Origin: Polyangiaceae bacterium
GTDB taxonomy: Bacteria; Myxococcota_A; Polyangia; Polyangiales; Polyangiaceae
Length of the DNA stretch: 64,000 nucleotides
NCBI GenBank assembly: GCA_022842465.1
Contig: JALHPN010000011.1
Span: 1 to 64,000 of the forward strand
Direction: 5' to 3'
Under the pieces are notes generated by a model. That model worked only from the letters and a program-made list of their open reading frames with translations, searched no databases and had not been told where the DNA came from. Below, in pieces: positions 38,121-49,000 of this stretch; position 1 is the first letter of the stretch; each line of letters opens with the position of its first letter. The position numbers and the translations under genes are program-made.

Positions 38121-39434
38121 GTGAAGAAGCCGAACAGCATCAAGCCCGCGGACGGGAAGCTCGCCGTCCTCCTCCCCGGACTGGGGGCGGTCGCGACCAC
38201 GGCCATCGCCGGCACGATGCTCGCTCGCCGCGGCCTCGCGCCGCCTGTCGGGTCTCTGACCCAGATGGGGACCATCCGCCTTGGCCCTCGCAAGACGGCG
38301 CGCTCGCCGAAGATCTCCGAGGTCATCCCGCTCGCGACGATGAACGACGTCGTCTTCGGCGGTTGGGACATCTTTCCCGAGAACGGCTACGAGGCCGCCC
38401 TCGATGCCGACGTCCTCGAGCGCCGTCACCTCGACGCCGTGAAGGAGGAGCTCGAGGGTGTCCGTCCGATGAAGGCCGTCTTCGATCCGGCCTACGTCAA
38501 GCGCCTGAACGGCACGCACGTGAAGAACGGCAAGACGAAGGCAGACCTCGTCGAGCAGGTGCGCCAGGACATCCGCGAGTTCAAGAAGCAGAACGACGCC
38601 ACCCGCGCCGTCGCCGTCTGGTGCGGCTCGACCGAGGTGTACCTCGAGCCGACCGCGGTGCACGAGTCGATCAAGTCCTTCGAGAAGGGCCTCTTCGACA
38701 ACGATCCCCAGATCGCGAGCTCGCAGATCTACGCGTGGGCCTGCATGCTCGAGGACGTACCGTTCGCGAACGGCGCGCCCAACCTCACCGTCGACTTCCC
38801 CGCGGCGTGGGAGCTCGCGCGCGAGCGTCACGTGCCGATCGCAGGCAAGGACTTCAAGACGGGGCAGACGCTCATGAAGACCGTGCTCGCGCCCGGCCTC
38901 AAGGCGCGCATGCTCGGCGTGAAGGGCTGGTTCTCGACCAACATCCTCGGCAACCGGGACGGCGAGGTGCTCGACGACCCGGGGTCCTTCAAGTCGAAGG
39001 AAGTGTCGAAGCTCGGCTCGCTCGAGACGATCTTCCAGCCGCACCTCTACCCCGAGCTCTACGGAGACATCTTCCACAAGGTCCGCATCGAGTACTACCC
39101 GCCACGCGGCGACGCGAAGGAGGGCTGGGACAACATCGACATCTTCGGATGGCTCGGGTACCCGATGCAGATCAAGATCGATTTCCTCTGCCGGGACTCG
39201 ATCCTCGCGGCGCCCATCGTCCTCGACCTCGCGCTGTTCATGGACTTCGCCCAGCGGGCGGGTCTCCGAGGGACGCAGGAGTGGCTCAGCTTCTACTTCA
39301 AGTCGCCGATGGCGGCGCCGGGGCTGACGCCGGAGCACGATCTCTTCATCCAGCAGAAGAAGCTGAAGAACACGATCCGTTACCTCGTCGGAGAGGAGCT
39401 CATCACCCACCTCGGCGCCGAGTACTACGACTGA
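38121..39434 (+). CDS. ino1: Myo-inositol-1-phosphate synthase
   Basis: The 437-residue enzyme converts glucose 6-phosphate to inositol phosphate with NAD. It has the N-terminal nucleotide-binding loop (L-P-G-L-G-A-V-A-T-T), V-F-G-G-W-D-I, V-A-V-W-C-G-S-T-E-V-Y, the core G-K-D-F-K-T-G-Q-T and K-G-W-F-S-T-N-I-L-G-N-R-D-G, all signatures of the synthase. The start is GTG 38121, with GGAGG seven bases upstream. Inositol could feed phosphatidylinositol or polysaccharide precursors, or serve as osmolyte; the sequence does not say which. Confidence 0.95.
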   Translation: MKKPNSIKPADGKLAVLLPGLGAVATTAIAGTMLARRGLAPPVGSLTQMGTIRLGPRKTARSPKISEVIPLATMNDVVFGGWDIFPENGYEAALDADVLERRHLDAVKEELEGVRPMKAVFDPAYVKRLNGTHVKNGKTKADLVEQVRQDIREFKKQNDATRAVAVWCGSTEVYLEPTAVHESIKSFEKGLFDNDPQIASSQIYAWACMLEDVPFANGAPNLTVDFPAAWELARERHVPIAGKDFKTGQTLMKTVLAPGLKARMLGVKGWFSTNILGNRDGEVLDDPGSFKSKEVSKLGSLETIFQPHLYPELYGDIFHKVRIEYYPPRGDAKEGWDNIDIFGWLGYPMQIKIDFLCRDSILAAPIVLDLALFMDFAQRAGLRGTQEWLSFYFKSPMAAPGLTPEHDLFIQQKKLKNTIRYLVGEELITHLGAEYYD

Positions 39435-39474
39435 ACCCCCTGTAAGGTCGTTCCGCGGCGGGCGTTGTCCTGCC

Positions 39475-40149
39475 ATGACAGGACCTTCCGCCTCGCGTGC
39501 CCGACTCGCCTTCGCCTTCGCCCTCGTCGCCACGGCGGTCCCCGTCGTCGCCTGCGGCGGCAGCGATCCTGCGCCGAACACGCCGAACAACGTGGGGCCG
39601 GGCCCGCAGCCGACCGGGACGTGGGGGTCGGGGCCGGCTCCGACGACCGGGCCCGCGGCCACGCTGCCGCCGTCGGGGCCGACGCCCCCGCCGACGACGG
39701 GGATCCCGCCGCTCGGACCTCCGCCGTCGTCCGGCGGTGGCACCGCGCAGGCGCTCGATCCCGCCGCCGCGCAGGTCGCGACCGCCGCCCTCGCCCTGGT
39801 CGCGAACACCGAAGCCCCCGGCATGACGAAGGACGGTGCGACGATCGCCGGCATGTTCCAGGAGGGGCAGTCGCTCGAGGCGCCGTTCACCTTCCAGCCG
39901 GGCAAGTGCTACACGCTCGTCGGCGCCGGAGCGGGGCCGCAGGCGGTCGAGCTGGAGATGATGTACACGACGCCCCTCCCGGGCTTCGCGCCCAGCATCG
40001 GCACGAGCGGCGGCGCAGGTCCGCAGGCTTCGATCGGCGGCAAGGGCAACTGCATGAAGCCCGTGAGCCCGTTCCCCGCGCAGGCGAAGTTCGTGCTCCG
40101 CGCGAAGAAGGGCGCCGGCCTCGCCGCCGCGCAGCTCTACGTCAAATGA
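39475..40149 (+). CDS. Pro-rich lipoprotein of unknown function
   Basis: The 224-residue protein has a lipobox (V-V-A-C, Cys27), a Pro/Thr/Gly-rich linker of about 65 residues and a compact C-terminal beta domain with cysteines in G-K-C-Y-T-L-V and G-N-C-M-K. The beta part resembles small jelly-roll-like modules but I recognise no named family. It follows the inositol-phosphate synthase gene by 40 bp and is convergent with the basic-tail protein gene. Confidence 0.75.
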   Translation: MTGPSASRARLAFAFALVATAVPVVACGGSDPAPNTPNNVGPGPQPTGTWGSGPAPTTGPAATLPPSGPTPPPTTGIPPLGPPPSSGGGTAQALDPAAAQVATAALALVANTEAPGMTKDGATIAGMFQEGQSLEAPFTFQPGKCYTLVGAGAGPQAVELEMMYTTPLPGFAPSIGTSGGAGPQASIGGKGNCMKPVSPFPAQAKFVLRAKKGAGLAAAQLYVK

Positions 40150-40170
40150 TCGCCGTACCGTCGTCGTCGG

Positions 40171-40779
40171 TCACGCGCGCGCCCTGCGGACATCCGGGGG
40201 ACCGCTCGCGCGACCGCCTTTCGTCGAGCGCTTGCTCGAGGGCCGCTTCGCGGCCGTCTTCGTCGTCCGTTTCGCCGAAGACGCGCGCTTCTTCGCGCGC
40301 GTAGGCATCGCGCTCGTCGTCGACCGTTTGGCATCGGCGCCGCGGCGGGGGCTCGCAGTCTTCTTCTTCGTCCGCGTGCTCGTCGCGGCGCTGCGCGTCT
40401 TCGCGCTCGTGCGCGCTTCCGCCCTCGCGCCATTTCGCCCCGCCTCTGCGCGCCCGCCCCGCGCGCTCCCGCCCCGCCCGCCCGTCTTCGCGGCGGGCGC
40501 ATCCGCCGACACGAGCTTCGAGAACCGGCTCGTCTTCCCGCCGCTCACCTCGTCTTGGTAGAGGAACGCGAGCTTCGAGGCGTCGAACGTCTCGAACCAC
40601 TCGCCCCACGAGATCTTCTCGAGGCTCGCTTGGCCCGAGTAGCCGGGGTAGTCGATGCGTAGGAGCCCGGCGTCGCCTCCCCGGCGCGCCGTGCGCTTCA
40701 CGCGTGCCGGGTATCCGCCTCGCTCCTCGACCCAGGCCTTGATCTCGTCGTGATTGGTCGTCACCAGCGCTTTCGACAT
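40171..40779 (-). CDS. Small conserved protein with Lys/Arg-rich C-terminal tail
   Basis: The 202-residue protein has a conserved N-terminal domain (about 1-95: N-H-D-E-I-K-A-W-V-E-E-R-G-G, R-I-D-Y-P-G-Y-S-G, F-D-x-S-K-L-A-F-L-Y-Q-D). I know this domain only as an uncharacterised one seen in many bacteria and sometimes labelled as branching-enzyme-related. It is followed by about 105 residues made almost entirely of Ala, Lys, Arg, Ser and Thr, like a histone-H1-type tail. DNA or RNA binding by the tail is plausible. The start is the ATG at 40779. Confidence 0.75.
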   Translation of the reverse strand: MSKALVTTNHDEIKAWVEERGGYPARVKRTARRGGDAGLLRIDYPGYSGQASLEKISWGEWFETFDASKLAFLYQDEVSGGKTSRFSKLVSADAPAAKTGGRGGSARGGRAEAGRNGARAEARTSAKTRSAATSTRTKKKTASPRRGADAKRSTTSAMPTRAKKRASSAKRTTKTAAKRPSSKRSTKGGRASGPPDVRRARA

Positions 40780-40894
40780 GTCGTCCTCCGATCCAGGCGG
40801 CGGACGAGCAAGCGTCGTGCCCCTGGGGCGAAGGACCATCTCGACGTGGGCGTGCAGCGCCGAGTATGTTGGGCGGCCGAGGCCCGCGCCCCAG

Positions 40895-42178
40895 ATGCTT
40901 CCGTTCTACCCCGTGCACATGGACGTGGCGCAGCAGGCGTGGGTCGCCGCGCGCGTCGAGGAGCGCGCGCGCACCGGTAACGACGTCACCGCGCTCGAGA
41001 CCGAGCTCCGGCCGCTCGCGCGCTACGATCGGATCTGGAACGGCGGACAGACGCACTTCGTCGCGCTCTACCAGCCTCGCTTCGTCTACACGCGCACGTC
41101 CGGCCAGCCGACGATCGACGAGCGGCTCGTCAATCCCGCCGCGCTCAACACCACCGACCCGAACCTGACGCCGCTCTCGGCGCTCCACAACGGCGGCATC
41201 GGCATCGAGGCGATCCGCCGCCGCTGGCGCCTGTCGGCCTACCAGTTCGCGGCGTACGGTCCCATCACGACGACGTCGCTCCTCGTGCAGGACCCGTGGA
41301 CCGGCGAGGGGTACCCCGCCGAGCCGAACCCGATCATCCCGTCGACGATCGCGGCGCGCTTCACGCTGCTCTTCGCGCAGACGCAGGTCTTCGTGCCGAT
41401 CCGGCTGAGTCGCCGCGTCGCGCTCATCCCGGGCTTCGTCTACAACGCGTTCGGCGGCGCCAACAGCGACGCGCGCGCGATCATGGCGCTCACGATCGGC
41501 CCGGGCGGAAGCCTCGCGCTCGAGGTCGCCGCCACGCGAAACGATCGGTTCGTCACGACCGTCGGCGGCGGGCAGGTGCAGACGCTCTTCCAGGGCGATC
41601 GCACGGGGCCCGACATCTACCGCGCCGAGGCTCGCCAGTCGTGGCGGCACTGGTACTCGCCCAAGGTGTCCACGGAGCTCGAGCTGGGCGCCACGGTCGG
41701 CGGCGACAACATCAACGGGTTCAGCCTCTTCTCCTTCGTCGAGGCAGGGCTCCTCTACGACGACTTCGGCCTCCCCAAGCTCGCGCCCGGCGCGGCCGCC
41801 CAGGGCGCTCCGCCTGGTCGCGGCGCGCGCCTCCAGATCGGCACCTTCGCGCGCGTGCAGCCCTGGCTCGACCTCTTCTCCGGCGAGCTGATCCAGCGCG
41901 GCGTCCTCGCGGGCGCCGCGAACTACGGGATCGACCGGACGACGTTCCGCGTGCAGCTGCAGGGCGCGCAGTCGCTCTCGACGCCGCGCTCCGTCGCGAA
42001 GTACTCGCTCCTCCAGGTCGAGACGAGCCTCCGCTACCGCTTCTCGCGCGACTGGTCAGGCGACCTCGGCGTCCGCTTCGGCTCCCAGGACTTCGAGAAC
42101 GCCATTCGTTTCAACCAGACCACCCAAGGCCAGGTCTTCGCGGGCATCGCGTGGGCCCCGCTGCCAGGGAGGTTCTGA
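40895..42178 (+). CDS. Outer-membrane beta-barrel-like protein without visible signal peptide
   Basis: The body (427 residues from the ATG at 40895) consists of many amphipathic beta strands such as Q-T-H-F-V-A-L-Y-Q-P-R-F-V-Y-T, V-F-V-P-I-R-L-S-R-R-V-A-L-I-P-G-F-V-Y and S-L-R-Y-R-F-S, and ends in F as many outer-membrane proteins do. No signal peptide is present at this ATG, nor in the frame upstream, which runs open from 40754 without a hydrophobic stretch. The 5' end may therefore be truncated. It converges with the CBS protein gene. Confidence 0.65.
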   Translation: MLPFYPVHMDVAQQAWVAARVEERARTGNDVTALETELRPLARYDRIWNGGQTHFVALYQPRFVYTRTSGQPTIDERLVNPAALNTTDPNLTPLSALHNGGIGIEAIRRRWRLSAYQFAAYGPITTTSLLVQDPWTGEGYPAEPNPIIPSTIAARFTLLFAQTQVFVPIRLSRRVALIPGFVYNAFGGANSDARAIMALTIGPGGSLALEVAATRNDRFVTTVGGGQVQTLFQGDRTGPDIYRAEARQSWRHWYSPKVSTELELGATVGGDNINGFSLFSFVEAGLLYDDFGLPKLAPGAAAQGAPPGRGARLQIGTFARVQPWLDLFSGELIQRGVLAGAANYGIDRTTFRVQLQGAQSLSTPRSVAKYSLLQVETSLRYRFSRDWSGDLGVRFGSQDFENAIRFNQTTQGQVFAGIAWAPLPGRF

Positions 42179-42186
42179 CATCCCCC

Positions 42187-42594
42187 TCACTTGAGGCGGG
42201 TGGCCCAGAGCTCTGCGAGGGTGCGGCAGGCGTCGACGGTCGTGAACACCCCGACCACGTGATTGTTCTGCATCACGATCGCCGCTCCGTACTTGTGCTC
42301 GGCCATCTCGGCGCAGACGACGTCGATCGTCGTGTCCGGCGACGTCGTGTACGGGGACTGGCTCATGGCGTCCTCGACCGTCACCTTGGTCGGGTCGACG
42401 TCCTTGAGGGACTCGATGAGCGCAACGTCGCGCTCGCTGACGAGTCCGACGATCCGGCCGCCGTGGAGGACGGGGAGATGACGGATGCGGTGCTCCCGCA
42501 TGACGTCGCGGGCGTGCGCGATCGTCTGTTCGACCCCGATCGTGATGGGCGAGGTCGTCATGTACTTCTGCACGGGCGGGATCGGCTTGCTCAT
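42187..42594 (-). CDS. Two-CBS-domain protein
   Basis: The 135-residue protein is a pair of CBS domains (V-Q-K-Y-M-T-T-S-P-I-T-I, then R-H-L-P-V-L-H-G-G-R-I-V-G-L-V-S-E-R-D-V; second copy V-E-D-A-M-S-Q-S-P and V-V-G-V-F-T-T-V-D). Such stand-alone pairs bind adenine nucleotides and regulate partners. No further domain is fused. The ATG at 42594 is the obvious start. Confidence 0.92.
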   Translation of the reverse strand: MSKPIPPVQKYMTTSPITIGVEQTIAHARDVMREHRIRHLPVLHGGRIVGLVSERDVALIESLKDVDPTKVTVEDAMSQSPYTTSPDTTIDVVCAEMAEHKYGAAIVMQNNHVVGVFTTVDACRTLAELWATRLK

Positions 42595-42703
42595 GGCCTG
42601 GCCCCGAGCAACGACGGTGCCATGCAGGATCCGGCGGAGTTTGCGGGGGTTCCGGCGGCGAGCGTGCGCACGGCTTGCGCGGACGCGAAGAGGCCGCGTC
42701 GAC

Positions 42704-43504
42704 TCAGGGAGAGGTCACGAGGACGTCGTCGAGGCGCGCTTCGATCGTGCCGGTGGCGAACGCGGCGAAGGTGAGCCCGAGCTCGACGTACCCGCTGCCA
42801 GGGGTCCAGTCGGAGGCGAGCGCGACGTTCTCGGCTTCCTTGCCGTCGATCGTCAGGACGCTCCGCTTCCCGGGGATGTCGATGAGGATCCCGACGCGCG
42901 TCCACGTCGGCGCGAGCGCGCTGGCGAAGGCCGGTCGGTTTGTCACGTGGGAGGGACCGCCGTCGTTCTCGACGACCTCCTGCGTATGGAAGGCGTCGGC
43001 CTCCGCGACGAGCTGGATACGCCGGGCGCCGAGGCGGATGCGCGCGAGCGACGCTACGTCCTCACCCGTCACGGACAGGCGGAGCGACCAGGCGACCGAC
43101 AGCGTCGAGAACGTGCCGGCCAGGGGCTTCACCAGGCCCGCCGTGCTCGGGGTCGGGGAAGGGCCGATGTTCGTGAGGAGGGCGCTCGGAGCGGAGCGTG
43201 CGTCGTCCTGGACGAGGGACACGGAGCCCGTGTTCTCCATGAACCACCCGCTCGTGCTGAGCGCGCCGCGATCGAAGTCGTTGCAGTAGACGGCCTGCGG
43301 ATGGTCGTCGCAGAACAGCGTCGCGGGGCGAGCGTCCGGGCCGCGCGCGCTCGCGTCGGAGCCGCCGTCCCCCAGAACCGGGCCGATCGCCGCGTCCGCG
43401 GATGCGGCGTCCCCGCCGCTCAGGCCGTCGAAACCCGCGAGCGAGCACGCCTCGGCCGCGGAGAGCCCCACGGCGAGGACCAGGACATGCCTCGACGACC
43501 CCAC
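42704..43504 (-). CDS. Lipoprotein with LamG-like domain
   Basis: The 266-residue product has a signal peptide with a lipobox-like A-E-A-C, an Ala/Asp/Gly-rich linker and a concanavalin/LamG-like beta-sandwich: C-D-D-x-x-x-x-V-Y-C-N-D-F-D, a W-S-L-R-L strand and a V-E-L-G-L-T-F-A-A-F end. Domains of this type bind carbohydrates. The GTG at 43504 is used as start although GGAGG is directly adjacent to it, an unusual spacing, so the start is uncertain. Confidence 0.7.
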   Translation of the reverse strand: MGSSRHVLVLAVGLSAAEACSLAGFDGLSGGDAASADAAIGPVLGDGGSDASARGPDARPATLFCDDHPQAVYCNDFDRGALSTSGWFMENTGSVSLVQDDARSAPSALLTNIGPSPTPSTAGLVKPLAGTFSTLSVAWSLRLSVTGEDVASLARIRLGARRIQLVAEADAFHTQEVVENDGGPSHVTNRPAFASALAPTWTRVGILIDIPGKRSVLTIDGKEAENVALASDWTPGSGYVELGLTFAAFATGTIEARLDDVLVTSP

Positions 43505-43578
43505 CCTCCAAGTCTTGCCGCGCACGCGCGGCGTCGCAAGGTCCTTCGGGGGGGCGCGGGATCCTGTCGGGCGGACGC

Positions 43579-45081
43579 TCAGCCCGCCTGGGCGTTCTTC
43601 TTTCGATCGCGGATCGCGCGGACGGCGAACCGTACCTCGCTCGGGCGAACGACGCCGAGGACGAGGGCGAGCGCGCCGTAGAGCGCGGCGTCGACGAGGA
43701 GGCGGAAGTACCCGAGGGGCGCCATCGCGACGTGGCCACCGACGACGATCGCGCAGATCAGGAGCGAGAGGCCCGTCGAGCGGAGGACGCGGCGGTCGAC
43801 CGCTCGCCTCCCGATGAGCGCGTACTGCACGAGCGCGTTCACGAGCTCGCGGAGGCTCATGGCGATCGCGCATCCCATCGCGGCGCCGCCTGGGCCGAGC
43901 GGTGCCGTCATCGGGACGACGAGGTAGACGAGGGCGGGGAGCAGCGCGAGCCCGAAGATCGACGCGATCGACACCGTCCATGACCGGTCCAGGATCATGA
44001 GCGAGACCCAGAGGAGGACGTTCGCGTACGAGAGGACGAACGTCGGCGCGAGCCAGCGCACCGTCTCGGCCGCGGGAGCGAACTTCGACCCGACGAGGAT
44101 CCGGACCGCGAGCTCCGCGCCGAGCGCCAGCATCAGCGTGAGGGGGATCGTCACGACGTTCACCGCCTCGATCCCGCGGCGGAGGATGCCGAAGAACTCC
44201 TCCTCGCTGCGGGCCTTCGCGCGGCTCATCATCGGGATGAGGACGCCGCTCAAGATCGGCGAGAGGAGCGCGGAGAGCTTCGCGATCTTCTGGCCCGCGC
44301 CGTAAAAGCCCAGATCGGCGGCCTCTGGCGGGACGAGCCCCTTCAGGACGAGCACGTCCGCCTGCGCGCCGAGCCCGACCGCGACGTTCGCCACGTAGAA
44401 GGGAAAGGAGAGGACGAGCACCTCCCGGATCACCTTCGCGTCGAAGCGAACGTGGAGATCGACCGCCGACCGCACAGCGGGGTAGAGGACCGCCAGCTTC
44501 AGCGCCTCGGCGGCGAGGTACGGCAGCGGGAGCGACCAGAACGGAGCCCCGAGCAGCGCGAGCGCGAGCGTGCCGCCACCCCAGAGGACCTTGCTGATGA
44601 CGTTCGCGACCGCGAGGCCGCCGACCTGCGACGCGGCCTGCAGCATCTGCTGGAACGTCTGGTTCATCGCCGTCAGGACGTAGCCTGCCGCGAACAAGGT
44701 CCCGGCGATGCGCACTTGCTCGACCTGCTTCGGCAGCCAGAGCACGAACATGTAGAGGGCGAGAGGGAGGAGCACGACCGCGCGGGCGACGAGGAGGCCC
44801 CCGAAGAGGTCGCTCGCGTGCTTCGGGCGGACGGCGATCTCCCGCGAGATGTAGGTATCGACGCCCAGCGTGAGGAAGAGCGTCAGGGCGATCGCGAACT
44901 GCTCGCCGACGAGGTAGCTGCCGAAGGACGACGCCCCGAGATAGTTCGGGAGGACCTTCAGCGTGACGAGCGCCACGCCCCACGTCAGGACGAGGGACGA
45001 GGCGAGCTTCAGGGCGTTTCGCGCCGCGGTCGCGCCCTCGTGGGCCACGTGGGCAGGGCTGCTCGGAGGGGAGGAGGACAC
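43579..45081 (-). CDS. Polysaccharide repeat-unit flippase (Wzx type)
   Basis: The 500-residue protein has about 12-14 membrane helices and the order of motifs of Wzx/polysaccharide-transport proteins: S-L-V-L-T-W-G-V in helix 1, L-G-V-D-T-Y-I-S-R-E in helix 2 region, V-G-L-G-A-Q-A-D-V-L-V-L in the middle and L-S-P-I-L-S-G-V-L-I-P-M-M. It moves undecaprenyl-linked repeat units across the inner membrane. The start codon is GTG 45081. The gene is on the minus strand while most other assembly genes here are on plus; its upstream region is shared with the kinase gene at 45195. Confidence 0.9.
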   Translation of the reverse strand: MSSSPPSSPAHVAHEGATAARNALKLASSLVLTWGVALVTLKVLPNYLGASSFGSYLVGEQFAIALTLFLTLGVDTYISREIAVRPKHASDLFGGLLVARAVVLLPLALYMFVLWLPKQVEQVRIAGTLFAAGYVLTAMNQTFQQMLQAASQVGGLAVANVISKVLWGGGTLALALLGAPFWSLPLPYLAAEALKLAVLYPAVRSAVDLHVRFDAKVIREVLVLSFPFYVANVAVGLGAQADVLVLKGLVPPEAADLGFYGAGQKIAKLSALLSPILSGVLIPMMSRAKARSEEEFFGILRRGIEAVNVVTIPLTLMLALGAELAVRILVGSKFAPAAETVRWLAPTFVLSYANVLLWVSLMILDRSWTVSIASIFGLALLPALVYLVVPMTAPLGPGGAAMGCAIAMSLRELVNALVQYALIGRRAVDRRVLRSTGLSLLICAIVVGGHVAMAPLGYFRLLVDAALYGALALVLGVVRPSEVRFAVRAIRDRKKNAQAG

Positions 45082-45194
45082 CGAGGTCTTCGAGGCCGGC
45101 TCGTGGTGGCGCCGGAGGCTGCGACCACGCTAGCCGGTCCGCCTCGGGTCTGTCACTCGAATGGGGCTCGCGATGGGGGGCGGTCGCGCGTACG

Positions 45195-46049
<855 letters not shown>

Positions 46050-46051
46050 CC

Positions 46052-49000
46052 ATGGCCGCCGACGGAGCGGGCGCCGAGGTGAAGACGGGCCCCGGCGTCG
46101 CCGCGTCGCCCCTGAGCAGCGCCAAGGCCAGGCTCGCCGTCGGCCTCTCGGCGCTCGCGTTCTATCTCGTGTTCGTGATGCGAACCAGCTTCGACATCGC
46201 GGGCACGCGGTACTTCGTCCTCTTCGAGGACGCGATGATCTCGATGCGCTACGCGCGTCACGTCGCGGACGGCCACGGCTTCGTCTGGAACATCGGGGAG
46301 AAGCCGATCGAGGGCTTCACGAACCTCCTCTGGGTGCTCTGGATGAGCGTCGCCCACGCGATGGGCCTCAGCGAGTCGAAGATCTCCCTCTTCATCATGC
46401 TCTCGGGCGTCGCGATCCTCCTCGCGACGGGCCTCGTCGTGAGCAAGATCGCGCGGAAGATCACGGACGCCCCGTGGGTCCCCGTCGCCGTCCTCGCCGC
46501 GACCCTGTTCGACTACCCGCTCGTCTTCTGGACGCTCCGCGGGATGGAGGTCGGTGCCCTCACGCTCGCCGTCTACACCCTCCTCTGGCTCGCGCTCGAG
46601 AACGAGGACTCCTTCAGCCTGAAGCGGACGATCACGATGGGCGTCGTCACCGCCGTCGCGCTCCTCATCCGGAGCGACTCCGTCGTCCCCGTGGGGCTCA
46701 TCTCGCTCTACGGCTTCCTCTTCTGCGCGAACCGCTGGCTCTTCGCCGGCATCATCGGCGCGTTCGCCGGCGGCGCGGTCGGCGGCCAGTACGTCTTCCG
46801 GAAGGCCGTCTTCGGCGAGTCGCTCCCGAACACCTACTTCCTGAAGCTCTACAAGATCAGCGCGGGCGACCGCATCAAGCGCGGCGCGTTCGTCGCCCTC
46901 GAGGTCCTCGCCCTCCACCTCGCCGTGCCCATCGCGATCGTCCTCGCGAGCATCCAGCGTGTCACCGGCATCGACCCGAAGACCTTCTGGAAGGACAAGG
47001 CGACGCGCCGCATGCTCCTCCTCGCGGCGATCTTCTCCGCCCAGATCGCGTACGCCACGTACGTCGGCGGTGACGCGTGGGAGTGGATGCTCTACGCGAA
47101 TCGCTACATGTGCGCGGGTATGCCGGCGCTCATCGTCCTCGTCGCCGTCGTCCTCGATCGGGTGATCGCGCGCGAGGGCGCGGACGCCGAGGCCCTCCGC
47201 GAGACGTTCGGGCGCCGCCTCGGCGTCGCCCTCGGAGGCGCAGGGCTCCTCCTCGTCCTCCTCAACGTGTACGCGAAGCTCCGGCCCGAGCAGGGCATCG
47301 CCGCGACGATCGTCTTCAGCAAGACGCCGTTCGCCGGAGGCGTCGCGTTCATGGGGCTCGGCGGTCTCCTCTACTTCCTCCGCGATCTCCGCGAAGGGAC
47401 GACGGAGGCGCTCGTCGCCTTCCGGCGCCGCTTCTCGTCGCGTCGCACCGTGGGCGCCGCCGCGCTGGTCCTCATGGCGATCGTCTGGCTGCCCAGCCAT
47501 CTCCTCCCCCTCGGGCGCTGGGCAGCGCAGAACGCCGCCCAGTACAAGGACGAGGCGAATTACACGCGCCTCGGGATCCTCATCCGGTCCACGACGCCGG
47601 ACAGCTTCCGGATCGCGGTCGCCGCCGCCGGCGCGACGCCCTACTTCGCGCAGCGCCCGACCGAGGACCTCCTCGGCAAGAACGACGCGTGGGTCTCGCA
47701 CCTCGCGCCGAAGGGCGTCTTCTCGCCGGGGCACGACAAGTGGGACTACGAGTACAGCCTCGGCAAGCGCGACGCGAAGCTCATCGTCGAGCCCGTCGAC
47801 GTCAACCCCGCCGACGAAGCGTACATGGCGAGCCTCGGCTTCGAGGAGCTGCCGAACCACATGCGCCTCCGCGAAGGCGCGCCCGTCGTCGAGAAGGAGA
47901 TCCTGGGACGCGAGATGACGGACGGCAGCGCGCTCGCCGCCGCGCTCACGGAGCTCGGCGTCGCGCTCCCGCGCGGCCTCGGCGGGGCCGACCTCGCGAT
48001 GCTCCTCGTCTTCGGGCTCGTCATCGCGGCGGCCGCGCGGGGTGTCGCGCGGGACATCGAGCCGTGGGCCGCGCTCGAGGAGGCGGCGCCGCCGGAGGTG
48101 TCCGTCGACGATCCGGGCGTGAAGAAGGCGCTCGCCGGTGCCGAGGCGCGCACGATCCCGACGCTCGACGGCATGCGCGGGATCGCCGTCATCGCGGTCC
48201 TCGCCTTCCACTTCGCGTGGACGTTCCCCGGCGACGATCGGACGCAGGCCGTGACGGGCATGGATCGCCTGGCCGTGCACCTGCACGACTTCCTCTGGTC
48301 GGGGTGGACGGGCGTCGACCTCTTCTTCGTGCTCTCGGGCTACCTCATCACGCGCGGCCTCGTCGCGCCGTCGAAGAAGCCGCTCGGCGGCCGCATGAAG
48401 GCGTTCTGGATGCGCCGCGTGCTGCGCATCTTCCCGCTCTACTACGCCGTGGTGATCGTCGGGAGCATCGTCGGGCTCGCGATCGGCCTCGGCTGGGTGC
48501 CCGGTCCCTCGTACTGGCTCTACATGCAGAACTACTCGCTCGCCTTCGACGACGAGGTGCTGCGCTGGACCGCGCACTTCTGGTCGCTCGCCATCGAGGA
48601 GCAGTTCTACTTCATCTGGCCGATCGTCGCGCTCGTCGTCGCGCGGCGGAGGCTCATCTCGATCATCCCGCTCCTCACGCTCGGCGTCGTGGGTCTCCGC
48701 GGGATCCTCACGTTCAAGGGCGCGGAGCTGCCCGTCTTCTCGGGCTTCCTGCACTCCGAGCACGAGGTCGCGAAGTTCGTCTACCGCGCGACGTTCACGC
48801 GCGCAGACGGCCTCCTCCTCGGCGCCTTCGTCGCCGTCACGCAGCGCGAGGCGACGCACCCCGTGTCGGTCGCGTGGCGCCGCCTCCGCTTCCCGATCCT
48901 GGTCGGGACGTCCGCGGCGCTCGTCGGGCTCTACGCGCTCGTCGGCGGCCTCAACGACTACGATCGTCGCATCATCGCCATCGGCTACGTCATCCTCGCG

